This document shows, one piece after another, positions 16,309 through 24,351 of a DNA stretch of 64,000 bases. The notes below the pieces were generated by a model that was given only the letters and a program-made list of their open reading frames with translations, was not told the DNA's origin and searched no databases. Position 1 is the stretch's first letter. Every line of letters starts with the position of its first letter. The stretch is from Bacteroidota bacterium (GTDB lineage Bacteria; Bacteroidota; Bacteroidia; Chitinophagales; Chitinophagaceae): contig JAFDXK010000004.1 of assembly GCA_018267965.1 (NCBI GenBank), positions 109,197 through 173,196 on the forward strand, written 5' to 3'. The position numbers and the translations under genes were made by a program.

Positions 16309-19086
16309 ATGGAATACAATTTTTCGCAGATAGAGAAAAAATGGAAGGCGCACTGGAATGAGAATAGCGTTTACAGGGTTAATAACGATTCTTCTAAACC
16401 TAAATATTATATCCTCGACATGTTTCCTTACCCTAGCGGGGCAGGTTTGCATGTGGGGCATCCGTTAGGCTATATAGCATCAGATATACTGGCACGTTAC
16501 AAACGCCAGAAAGGATTTAATGTGTTGCACCCAATGGGTTTCGACGCGTTCGGGCTGCCGGCGGAACAATATGCTTTGGAAACAGGACAGCACCCTGCTG
16601 TAACTACCGAGAAAAACATCGCGCGATATAAAGAGCAATTAGACAATATCGGTTTCTGCTACGATTGGGAACGTGAAGTACGTACCAGTGACCCTAATTA
16701 CTACAAATGGACACAATGGATATTTCTGCAACTGTTTCATAGTTGGTACGACAGGGGTACACAACAAGCGCGTCCTATCAAAGAATTAATTACGGCTTTT
16801 GAAAAGCAAGGCAACCTAAATATTATTTGTCCTGAAGATGAAAAACTAAGCTTTGATGCCAAAACATGGAATGCCTATAGTGAAAAAGAAAAGCGAAGCA
16901 TATTAATGCAATACCGCCTTGCCTACCAGGGTTATGCTGAAGTATGGTGGTGTGAGGCCTTGGGCACTGTATTGGCGAATGATGAAGTAGTAAATGGGGT
17001 ATCTGAACGTGGCAGCCATCCTGTGGTGCGCAAGCAAATGCGCCAGTGGTTTTTGCGTATTACCGAATATGCGGAACGTTTATTGAAAAGTCTCGATACA
17101 CTTGACTGGAGCGATGCGATGAAAGAAATGCAGCGCAACTGGATAGGTAAAAGTAATGGTGCTGAAGTGAATTTTGAAGTTGCCGGTGCACACAAGACAA
17201 ACATTAAAGTATTCACCACTCGTCCTGACACGATATTTGGTGTAGACTTCATGGTATTGGCACCTGAACATGAATTAGTAGACAGCATTACTACAGCCGA
17301 GCAAAAATCCGCCATAGAGGAATATAAAAGGTATGTGCAAAGCCGAAGCGAACGCGAGCGGATGGCAGAAGTAAAGCAAGTGACCGGTGCATTTACAGGC
17401 GCCTATGTCACACATCCTTTTACGCGCAAGCCTGTACCAATTTGGATATCGGAATATGTATTGGCAGGTTACGGTACAGGTGCTATAATGGCTGTACCAA
17501 GCGGTGATGAGCGCGACCATGCTTTTGCAAAGCATTTCAGGATTCCTATTACCAACATATTTTCCGAAAATTACCAAGGCGAGGCAGCATATACAGAAAA
17601 ACAGGGCAAGCTATCGAACAGCAGCTTTTTAGATGGTGTTGATTTGTCTAAAGCCGTTGATGTTGCTATTCGTGCTATAGTGGACGCAGGTATTGGCAAA
17701 GCTAAAACCAATTATAAAATGCGCGATGCAGGTTTCAGCCGCCAACGTTATTGGGGCGAACCTTTTCCTATTGTGTATGTAAATGGTATCCCCTATGCTA
17801 CTGATGAATTGAATGAAACAGATACACTGCCCGTTCAATTACCCCACGTAGAAAGCTACAGGCCCGGGCCTGAAGGCGAAGGGCCACTAGCCAATGTAGC
17901 CGACTGGGTAGAAACTACTATGGGCATGCGCGAAACGAATACTATGCCGGGATACGCCGGTAGCAGCTGGTATTTCCTGCGATATATGGACCCGTTGAAT
18001 GAAACGGAATTTGCAAGTAAAGAAGCAACCAACTATTGGAAAGAAGTAGACCTGTATATAGGTGGTACGGAACACGCTGTAGGGCATTTGTTGTACAGCC
18101 GCTTATGGACAAAAGCACTGTACGATTTAGGCTTTATGAACTTTGATGAACCATTTAAACGATTAGTGAACCAGGGAATGATACAGGGCAATTCCAGGTT
18201 TGTATACAGAGTGAACGGTACAAATAAATTTGTTTCCTCAGGATTAAAGAAGGATTATACAGTAGACGATATTCATGTTGATGTGAATATTGTAGATGGC
18301 TTGGAATTGGATTTTGAGAAATTCAAACAATGGAGGCCTGAATATGCAGATGCAGAATTCATACTTGAAGATGGTAAATATATTTGCGGTGCTGCTGTAG
18401 AAAAAATGTCTAAATCAAAATACAATGTTGTTAACCCCGATGATATTGTAGCGCAATTTGGTGCTGATACTTTCCGCATGTACGAAATGTTCCTTGGACC
18501 GATAGATGTAAGCAAACCATGGGAGCAAAAAGGTATTGAAGGTGTGCACCGCTTTATCAAAAAAATGTGGCGCCTCTATTTCGATGAACAACAAGGATGG
18601 ATTGTAACAGATGAAGAGGCTACCGATGCTGAGTTAAAAACCATTCACCGCACCATCAAAAAAATTAGCGAGGATATAGAACGCATGTCATTCAATACAG
18701 CCGTTAGCCAGTTTATGATATGTGTGAATGAACTGACCACATTGAATTGCCATAAGCGCATTATCCTGGAAGCATTGGCTGTTATCATCACACCGTTTGC
18801 GCCGCATTTGGCAGAAGAACTCTGGCATCAATTCGGGCATGAGTCTACAGTGCTGGATGCGCCATTCCCTGCTTATAATGAGCAATACACTACAGACAAC
18901 ACTAAGAAATATCCTGTAGCTGTTAATGGCAAAACGAGAGTAGAAATGGAGTTCCCGTTGGATATAGACCAAAAGCTGATAGAAAAAGAAGTATTGGCTG
19001 ATGAGACCATACAGAAATGGATGGAAGGCAAACAGCCCAAGAAGTTCATTTATGTAAAAGGGAAGATGATAAATGTTGTAGTATAG
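16309..19086 (+). CDS. leuS: Leucyl-tRNA synthetase
   Basis: 925 residues. It charges tRNA-Leu with leucine in the cytoplasm. Class I signatures are HVGH (residues 48-51) and KMSKS (699-703). The editing domain block (TTRPDTIFGVDFMVLAPEH, GTGAIMAVPSGDERDHAFA) and the C-terminal anticodon-binding and tail regions are present. About 65 residues around ERGSHPVVRKQMRQW carry the usual zinc-region position without a cysteine knot. ATG 16309 (MEYNFSQIEKKW) is chosen; the TTG at 16303 would add two residues. Confidence 0.97.
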   Translation: MEYNFSQIEKKWKAHWNENSVYRVNNDSSKPKYYILDMFPYPSGAGLHVGHPLGYIASDILARYKRQKGFNVLHPMGFDAFGLPAEQYALETGQHPAVTTEKNIARYKEQLDNIGFCYDWEREVRTSDPNYYKWTQWIFLQLFHSWYDRGTQQARPIKELITAFEKQGNLNIICPEDEKLSFDAKTWNAYSEKEKRSILMQYRLAYQGYAEVWWCEALGTVLANDEVVNGVSERGSHPVVRKQMRQWFLRITEYAERLLKSLDTLDWSDAMKEMQRNWIGKSNGAEVNFEVAGAHKTNIKVFTTRPDTIFGVDFMVLAPEHELVDSITTAEQKSAIEEYKRYVQSRSERERMAEVKQVTGAFTGAYVTHPFTRKPVPIWISEYVLAGYGTGAIMAVPSGDERDHAFAKHFRIPITNIFSENYQGEAAYTEKQGKLSNSSFLDGVDLSKAVDVAIRAIVDAGIGKAKTNYKMRDAGFSRQRYWGEPFPIVYVNGIPYATDELNETDTLPVQLPHVESYRPGPEGEGPLANVADWVETTMGMRETNTMPGYAGSSWYFLRYMDPLNETEFASKEATNYWKEVDLYIGGTEHAVGHLLYSRLWTKALYDLGFMNFDEPFKRLVNQGMIQGNSRFVYRVNGTNKFVSSGLKKDYTVDDIHVDVNIVDGLELDFEKFKQWRPEYADAEFILEDGKYICGAAVEKMSKSKYNVVNPDDIVAQFGADTFRMYEMFLGPIDVSKPWEQKGIEGVHRFIKKMWRLYFDEQQGWIVTDEEATDAELKTIHRTIKKISEDIERMSFNTAVSQFMICVNELTTLNCHKRIILEALAVIITPFAPHLAEELWHQFGHESTVLDAPFPAYNEQYTTDNTKKYPVAVNGKTRVEMEFPLDIDQKLIEKEVLADETIQKWMEGKQPKKFIYVKGKMINVVV

Positions 19087-19103
19087 TTAAACTGTTACAC
19101 TGA

Positions 19104-19142
19104 ATAAAAAATCCTCTTTAACAATTAAAGAGGATTTTTTAT
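19104..19142 (+). terminator. Intrinsic terminator after leuS
   Basis: AAAAAATCCTCTTT pairs with AAAGAGGATTTTTT around a short AACAATT loop, 18 bases after the stop. A-rich and T-rich flanks make it usable in both directions. Confidence 0.85.
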
Positions 19143-19258
19143 TTACTATCATACATATACGCATCACACATTTTGGCATACTGATTTTTTTAAGATTTCT
19201 GTGGGAGTTATCGGCTACGTTTTGACCGAATTTTACAATGAACCAAAAATCATTTGTT

Positions 19259-19492
19259 ATGAAACGCACTACATCAATGGGGCTTATTGCTCTACTCGTC
19301 ATTAACAGTTTGTTTTTTGCATCATGTAAACGCAACTTTACATGTACCTGTACAACAACGGTTGGAGGCATCTCCAACACAAGAGTTTACGATTTGCCTA
19401 ATGAATATCCGCACGATGCGAACAGGGCTTGTCGAAACTTTGAAACCAATGCCAATGATAATGGCGTTGGGACAACTAATTGCCACCTGTAA
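19259..19492 (+). CDS. Small Cys-rich lipoprotein (C-x-C-T-T-T type)
   Basis: About 77 residues. A signal peptide MKRTTSMGLIALLVINSLFF precedes a lipobox FASC, so it should be a lipoprotein. The mature part is KRNFTCTCTTTVGG followed by two more cysteines near the end. It is a paralog of 20035-20259, which has the same CxCTTT block. The earlier in-frame ATG at 19238 is possible. No known domain; role unknown. Confidence 0.65.
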   Translation: MKRTTSMGLIALLVINSLFFASCKRNFTCTCTTTVGGISNTRVYDLPNEYPHDANRACRNFETNANDNGVGTTNCHL

Positions 19493-19522
19493 AAATTACA
19501 GCACTGCTTTAATATTGGTGTT

Positions 19523-19574
19523 GAAAACTGCTACGGATGTATTCATATACACCCATAGCAGTTTTCTATTTTTA
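19523..19574 (+). terminator. Hairpin terminator after the first small lipoprotein
   Basis: GAAAACTGCTA (19523-19533) is exactly complementary to TAGCAGTTTTC (19556-19566); the tail is TATTTTTAG. The loop contains a weaker inner pairing. Confidence 0.7.
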
Positions 19575-19615
19575 GCCGCTTCGCCATTGTGTATTTTTAC
19601 CAGACAATTAAGCAT

Positions 19616-19981
19616 ATGAATTATAAAAGCATTGAACGCAGCTCTCAATTGGTGAATGAATTATTTGTGTCAAACCTCAATAATTCTCTGCAGTTTTATA
19701 ATTCGCTGGGGTTTACGACTCAACGAGCCGATGACCATTTTGCAGTATTGCGCTGGGAAGATTCATTATTATTTCTCGACGAAAGACAGATAGAAAACCG
19801 TCCTCCGCATGCGGGAATGAACATCCGCATTATTGTACCCGATGTAGATAATTATTGGAACCAAACACAACAGATGGGGTACACCGTTTTTCAGCCTATT
19901 TCTGATAAATATTACGGATTAAGAGATTTTACCATACTGGACCCCGACGGATTTGGTGTCAGATTTGGTTCTTATATCTAA
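19616..19981 (+). CDS. VOC-superfamily (glyoxalase/bleomycin-resistance fold) protein
   Basis: 121 residues from ATG 19616. The paired beta-alpha-beta pattern is typical: ELFVSNLNNSLQFYNSLGF at the front and MNIRIIVPDVDNYWN, then FTILDPDGFGVRFG at the back. Putative metal ligands are uncertain, as only part of the His/Glu set is visible. It sits between the two paralogous lipoproteins. Drug-binding or dioxygenase-like activity cannot be told apart. Confidence 0.78.
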   Translation: MNYKSIERSSQLVNELFVSNLNNSLQFYNSLGFTTQRADDHFAVLRWEDSLLFLDERQIENRPPHAGMNIRIIVPDVDNYWNQTQQMGYTVFQPISDKYYGLRDFTILDPDGFGVRFGSYI

Positions 19982-20034
19982 TGGTTATGAATAGTTTTTG
20001 AAATCTATTATATTTGAAAACAAATCCGGCGAAT

Positions 20035-20259
20035 ATGAAACTTATTACAACTTTGGCAATATCTTCTCTTGTAATATTTGCATCTTGTAAAAAAGACTAC
20101 AAATGTACCTGTACAACTACCTATGCAGGTACTTCTACAACAACTGTGTATGAACATGAAATGCGCAACCGCACACATTTGAATGCCCAGGAGGTTTGTG
20201 ACGCTTATGCTGCGCAAGAAAATCAGAAAGGTATCAGTAATACAAAATGTACTTTCTAA
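20035..20259 (+). CDS. Small Cys-rich lipoprotein, paralog of 19259-19492
   Basis: About 74 residues. Signal peptide MKLITTLAISSLVI with lipobox FASC. The mature part starts KKDYKCTCTTTYAG, matching the KRNFTCTCTTT of the other copy; a further pair of cysteines lies towards the end (VCDAY, TKCTF). Start ATG at 20035; an ATG at 20014 would lengthen the signal region. Unknown role. Confidence 0.65.
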   Translation: MKLITTLAISSLVIFASCKKDYKCTCTTTYAGTSTTTVYEHEMRNRTHLNAQEVCDAYAAQENQKGISNTKCTF

Positions 20260-20270
20260 TATAATTTATC

Positions 20271-20305
20271 ACGGGTTGGGTATTGTATTCAACCCGTCTT
20301 TATTT
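20271..20305 (+). terminator. Intrinsic terminator after the second small lipoprotein
   Basis: ACGGGTTG pairs with CAACCCGT around an 11-base loop, followed by a T-rich run (CTTTATTTCTCTTTT). Confidence 0.8.
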
Positions 20306-20317
20306 CTCTTTTAACCT

Positions 20318-20325
20318 TAACTTTG
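20318..20325 (+). promoter_or_regulatory. TAnnTTTG -7 element of the SCO-family gene
   Basis: TAACTTTG ends seven bases before the ATG at 20333, which implies a leaderless or near-leaderless message. Confidence 0.55.
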
Positions 20326-20332
20326 CCGCGCT

Positions 20333-20986
20333 ATGGCTACAAGTTCAGGTTCTCTTTCAAGAAGGCGCACATCAATCATCCTGCTTTCTTTTTTCATTAT
20401 TCTTTCTGCTGTTTTTATAGGCTATTCGTACAACGAAACACAAAAGCATCAAAAACCACTACCTACTTATGGTAATCCGGGACACAAGGTGGGTAATTTC
20501 TCTTTTGTAAATCAGGATGGCAAAACCATCACCCAAAATGATGTAAATGGTAAGATACGTGTAGTAGAATATTTCTTCACTACCTGCAAAGGCATCTGCC
20601 CTCGTATGAACGAGAACATGAGTAAAGTATACAACGAATTTCGTGGTAATAAAGAAGTATTGATATTATCTCACAGTGTAGACCCTAAGAAAGACACTGT
20701 GCAGGCAATGAAGGCTTACAGCCTGCGTTTTGATGCAGATGCCAATCAATGGATGTTCCTTACAGGAGACAAGAAGGAATTATACGACATGGCTCGTGAT
20801 GAATATTTAGTGACAGCAACAGACGATACTGCTGCATCAGACATTGCCAGCGATTTTATTCATACAGACAGATTCATTCTTGTGGACCGTGGTGGACGTA
20901 TCCGTGGACAGTATGAAGGCACAAAAATGGGTTCTGTAAACCAGTTGATAGGCGATATTAAACTATTGCTGAAAACAGACGAATAG
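20333..20986 (+). CDS. SCO1/SenC-family copper protein
   Basis: 217 residues. An N-terminal membrane anchor at about 13-32 faces a thioredoxin-like domain outward. The copper ligands are C85 and C89 (TTCKGICP) and H177 (DFIHTDRF). The family delivers copper to cytochrome oxidase Cu-A or acts as a thiol-disulfide oxidoreductase in the periplasm. No oxidase genes lie in the window. It converges on the chromate transporter gene with a gap of three bases. Confidence 0.9.
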   Translation: MATSSGSLSRRRTSIILLSFFIILSAVFIGYSYNETQKHQKPLPTYGNPGHKVGNFSFVNQDGKTITQNDVNGKIRVVEYFFTTCKGICPRMNENMSKVYNEFRGNKEVLILSHSVDPKKDTVQAMKAYSLRFDADANQWMFLTGDKKELYDMARDEYLVTATDDTAASDIASDFIHTDRFILVDRGGRIRGQYEGTKMGSVNQLIGDIKLLLKTDE

Positions 20987-20989
20987 CGA

Positions 20990-22201
20990 TTATACTTTCA
21001 TAGCCCAACCCAATAACAACCAGCCTAACACTATATAAGGTGATGGTATCTTGGTGAACGTAAGGATAGAGAACGTGATAGCTACTACCACTACGTTGGT
21101 CCAGTCGAAAGGAATAGACTGAAATAATACAATACCCGAACCCCAAATGATACCCACTATAGCTGCATTGATTCCTTCCAATGCACGGAAAATCATTACA
21201 TGTTGTTTCAGATTTTGATATACAGGAAACAAGAATAGCAGCAATAATGTACTGGGCAAAAACACCGCAACCGTAGCAACCGAACAACCGAGCACCTGCC
21301 ACAGTGGTCCGTACTGGCTCATTACCATGCCACCCGCAAAAGAGCAAACCGAAAATACCGGCCCCGGCACACCCTGCACCAATCCGTAACCGGTAAGCAG
21401 ATTCTCACTGCTCATTAATGGCTGCTGATGTATTGAACGCGGATAGTTCACAAACTGAAAGAGCATCATCGGTAACAATGCCTGGCCGCCACCAAACACA
21501 ATAGCACCAAAACGATAAAAGTTCTCGAATAAATTAAAAATACGCCCGTGCTCCCAGCCTTTATAACGCGCCAGCTCACTCATAATACCGGCAATGATAA
21601 AAACGAGAGCAAATATCCAAAGGTTCAACCATTGGATGGGTTTAGGCTTGTGATGTGTAGTAGGGATGCGCTTATCGCTAAAGTTGCTGATAACACCTGC
21701 TACAAAAAGCAGAACAGGAAATACCCAGGGAGTTCTGATAAAATAGGTGACTATTAAACAACCTATCATGATAGCCCATGTAGCTGTATGCTTTACACTT
21801 TTTTGCATCATCCGCACGGCAGCAAAGGCTATGAAACCTACTGACATGGGTTGGATGTAAGCAAACAAGTTCGTCTGTACTTCTTTTACATCAAAATAAT
21901 ACACCAAAAATGAGAACGCTCCCATGATGAGTGTAGCCGGCAGTATCCATAGCAATAATGTTAATATAGCCAATGGTACGCCGCCTCTTTTAAAGCCTAT
22001 CAGCACAACTGTTTGTGTGGAAGTAGGCCCGGGCAGCATCTGGCAAAACGCTGTATATTCCTGTATTTCTTCTTCAGTTACGTCATGGCGTTTGTTGGCA
22101 AATGACTTGATCATCATACCTAAATGCCCCTGAGGTCCGCCAAAAGCAGTGAAAGCATACAATGCTACAGCTTTAAGAAATGGTACGTGGCGTAGTAACA
22201 T
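20990..22201 (-). CDS. chrA: Chromate transporter (ChrA, two-domain type)
   Basis: 403 residues in two homologous halves of about 180 residues each. The first half has FTAFGGPQGHLGMM and LPGPTSTQ; the second half has FGAIVFGGGQALLPMM and GYGLVQGVPGPVFSV. These CHR signatures and about ten helices fit the long-chain ChrA type, which moves chromate out of the cell in exchange for protons; sulfate-related ions are other candidates. No chromate-resistance neighbours are seen. Confidence 0.9.
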   Translation of the reverse strand: MLLRHVPFLKAVALYAFTAFGGPQGHLGMMIKSFANKRHDVTEEEIQEYTAFCQMLPGPTSTQTVVLIGFKRGGVPLAILTLLLWILPATLIMGAFSFLVYYFDVKEVQTNLFAYIQPMSVGFIAFAAVRMMQKSVKHTATWAIMIGCLIVTYFIRTPWVFPVLLFVAGVISNFSDKRIPTTHHKPKPIQWLNLWIFALVFIIAGIMSELARYKGWEHGRIFNLFENFYRFGAIVFGGGQALLPMMLFQFVNYPRSIHQQPLMSSENLLTGYGLVQGVPGPVFSVCSFAGGMVMSQYGPLWQVLGCSVATVAVFLPSTLLLLFLFPVYQNLKQHVMIFRALEGINAAIVGIIWGSGIVLFQSIPFDWTNVVVVAITFSILTFTKIPSPYIVLGWLLLGWAMKV

Positions 22202-22313
22202 ACCTTGTAAACGGATAAGATTGGAAAAATACTCAGAAAAAAGCTAATTGCCTAAGGATATAGTATTTACAATATGCTTTTGTATCTTGCAGCATAATTA
22301 TTGACAAAGTATT

Positions 22314-22454
22314 ATGAAATCTCTTCTTCTTAACGCATTTTACGACAACGTTCAATATAATTTGGGCTCTGTTATTGTATATATCCTCATTTTCCTGATG
22401 GTGATTGAGTTGATATATGTGATGGCAAAATACCTTGGCGCGAAAAAGAATTAA
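22314..22454 (+). CDS. 46-residue single-pass membrane peptide
   Basis: Translation from ATG 22314 gives a 46-residue peptide ending LGAKKN. After a short polar start (MKSLLLNAFYDNVQYNLG) it has one hydrophobic helix (SVIVYILIFLMVIELIYVMA), then a short basic end. It ends five bases before the TTG start of pdxH and could share its transcript. I recognise no family. Coding status is supported by length, hydrophobic pattern and position only. Confidence 0.4.
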   Translation: MKSLLLNAFYDNVQYNLGSVIVYILIFLMVIELIYVMAKYLGAKKN

Positions 22455-22459
22455 TTGTT

Positions 22460-23110
22460 TTGTCCGGCAACGGTAGCAATATTGCTGACATAAGGAAGGA
22501 TTATCAGTTAGCTGAGCTCGATGAGCAGACAGCTGGTGATAATCCTTTTATTTTTTTCAATAAGTGGTTTGATGATGCCTTGAGGGCAGACGCATCTGAA
22601 GTAAATGCTATGGTATTAGCCACTGTTGATGCAGATAACAAACCCCATGCAAGAATAGTACTACTGAAAGGTATTGATGAATCGGGTTTTGTATTTTTTA
22701 CCAATTACAATAGCGATAAAGGCGCAGACATAGCCGTAAATGCTCATGTATCAGTTGTTTTCTTTTGGAGAGAATTAGAACGCCAGGTAAGAATAGAGGG
22801 CATTGCACAAAAAGTTTCAGCAGCAGACAGTGACGAATATTTTAACTCTCGCCCTGAAGGGAGCAGATTAGGCGCCTGGGCTTCACCACAAAGTCAAATT
22901 ATAAAAGACAGAAGTATATTAGACTATAATTATCAACAATATGAGGCCAAGTTTGGCCAAAACATACCCCGTCCTCCGCATTGGGGAGGCTACCGAATAG
23001 TTCCTGATAAAATTGAATTCTGGCAAGGCCGTGCCAGCCGTATGCACGATAGGATTGTGTTTGAAAAAGACTCCAATTCCGATTGGAAAATTTACAGAGT
23101 TGCACCATAA
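22460..23110 (+). CDS. pdxH: Pyridoxamine 5'-phosphate oxidase
   Basis: 216 residues. It oxidises PNP or PMP to pyridoxal phosphate with FMN. Family blocks include IRKDYQLAELDE near the start, NAMVLATVDADNKPHARIVLLKG, FFTNYNSDKG, FFWRELERQVRIEG, ASPQSQ and the C-terminal FWQGRASRMHDRI. The N-terminal IRKDYQL block requires the TTG at 22460 because no ATG lies ahead of it in frame before residue 50. Confidence 0.95.
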   Translation: MSGNGSNIADIRKDYQLAELDEQTAGDNPFIFFNKWFDDALRADASEVNAMVLATVDADNKPHARIVLLKGIDESGFVFFTNYNSDKGADIAVNAHVSVVFFWRELERQVRIEGIAQKVSAADSDEYFNSRPEGSRLGAWASPQSQIIKDRSILDYNYQQYEAKFGQNIPRPPHWGGYRIVPDKIEFWQGRASRMHDRIVFEKDSNSDWKIYRVAP

Positions 23111-23496
23111 ACAACAGTTTATTTTTTCCATTTTTTAAGTATCTCTTCAGCATTAACCACAGGATAACAATGCCTTTGAAGCGTTGCATTTGCAGGTAAT
23201 TTACCTTTGTTTACAAAGCGTTGATAACCATGTGGACAAGCTGTTAATATCATGTTCATAAGTTATCCACAAAGGTTTATAATTCAACCGCCAAAGGGTA
23301 TTTTGCACTATAATAAAATATAATAAAAAGCGCCTGTAAAGCATTCTGTAAGGAAGTGCTATTAGCGTTTTATAAACATCGTGCATTTCGATACTCTCAC
23401 ATATAGTAATCCGGGAGAGGAGGTGATTAACCTCACCATTAGCTTATTCTTTAAATCATCTAAAAAATTTACACACCCAGGTAAATTCACACATTT
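23111..23496. other. 386-base gene-free region between pdxH and the polysaccharide locus
   Basis: I see no coding sequence on either strand that fits codon use or a known family. A long minus-strand reading frame covering its right end is an antisense shadow of the Wza-like gene. The region holds the phased DnaA-box-like cluster at 23219-23271 and an AT-rich stretch (about 23308-23331). Confidence 0.6.
23219..23271. promoter_or_regulatory. Cluster of phased DnaA-box-like 9-mers (candidate origin element)
   Basis: CGTTGATAA (23219), TGTGGACAA (23231), TGTTAATAT (23242) and TGTTCATAA (23253) run in one direction at 12-, 11- and 11-base steps, followed by a perfect DnaA box TTATCCACA (23263-23271) in the opposite sense. 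An AT-rich tract lies about 40 bases further on. Helical phasing and the closing perfect box suggest DnaA binding; whether this is the chromosomal origin cannot be decided here. Confidence 0.45.
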
Positions 23497-24324
23497 ATGC
23501 GCAGTTATATACACACGTTCGCCATAATCTGCATCTTGCTGGTAACTGCGTGTTCTACACCGCAGAAGACGATATATTTCGCAGAAAGCGGCCCTCAAAA
23601 TGCTTCGGTACAGGTAGATAACATCGACCGTCGTAAGGAAGTAACCATTCTGCCTGATGATATTATTGCCATTAAGGTATCTACTATCAGCAGCATACTG
23701 GATAAAGAAGGTACTAACCCCGCTCCCATCTTCAACCAGGGAGGCACGGCATACAGCATCACACCAACTGCAGGTGCAGGTGGCGGGTCTGCCAACGGTG
23801 CTGCTAACCAAGGCTATGTTGTAGACGTAAGTGGCTATATCGACTACCCTGTAATTGGCAAAATAAAAGTCTCGGGCCTTACTCTCAGGCAATTGAAAGA
23901 GTTGCTTGCGGATAAGATGAAAGCTTATGTAAAAGATCCGGTAGTAGAGGCTAACATCATCAACTTTAAAGTTACCGTGCTGGGCGAAGTTGGCCACTCA
24001 GGCTTCATAGTGGCTCCTAACCAGAAAATGAGCATACTGGATGCTATTGCTGCCGCCGGAGACATACCTATAACGGGCAGAAAAGATAATGTATTGATAG
24101 TGCGTGAAACTGAGGGCAAACGCGAATTTGCAAGACTGAACCTGAATAGCAAATCAGTATTTAGCAGCCCATATTTTTATTTGAAACAAGGCGATATGAT
24201 ATATGTAGAACCGGCAAGGATTCGCAGGCAAGAGAACAATGAGTTCATGCGTGTGTACCTGCCGATATTCACAACATTGTTATCTACCGCTTTAACCATA
24301 TTTACCGTTACCCAGCTGAAATAA
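23497..24324 (+). CDS. Wza-like polysaccharide export lipoprotein
   Basis: 275 residues. Lipobox VTAC with Cys19. A Poly_export-type domain (LPDDIIAIKVSTISSI, then VDVSGYIDYPVIGKIKVSGLTLRQLKELL) is followed by an SLBB-like domain (FKVTVLGEVGHSGFIVAPNQKMSILDAIAAAGDI) and a C-terminal hydrophobic helix (about 255-273). It would form the outer-membrane channel for the polysaccharide made by the following genes. It is the first gene of the locus, with 27 bases before the Wzc-like gene. Confidence 0.9.
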   Translation: MRSYIHTFAIICILLVTACSTPQKTIYFAESGPQNASVQVDNIDRRKEVTILPDDIIAIKVSTISSILDKEGTNPAPIFNQGGTAYSITPTAGAGGGSANGAANQGYVVDVSGYIDYPVIGKIKVSGLTLRQLKELLADKMKAYVKDPVVEANIINFKVTVLGEVGHSGFIVAPNQKMSILDAIAAAGDIPITGRKDNVLIVRETEGKREFARLNLNSKSVFSSPYFYLKQGDMIYVEPARIRRQENNEFMRVYLPIFTTLLSTALTIFTVTQLK

Positions 24325-24351
24325 AAAAGAAGTAAGGACGAGAACAGATTG

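Noticed and set aside
23362-23997. 211-residue minus-strand reading frame over the intergenic region and the start of the Wza-like gene
   Set aside because: It is antisense to a clear Wza-like lipoprotein gene and its peptide shows no domain; the Cys/Arg/Tyr-rich text is typical of shadow frames.
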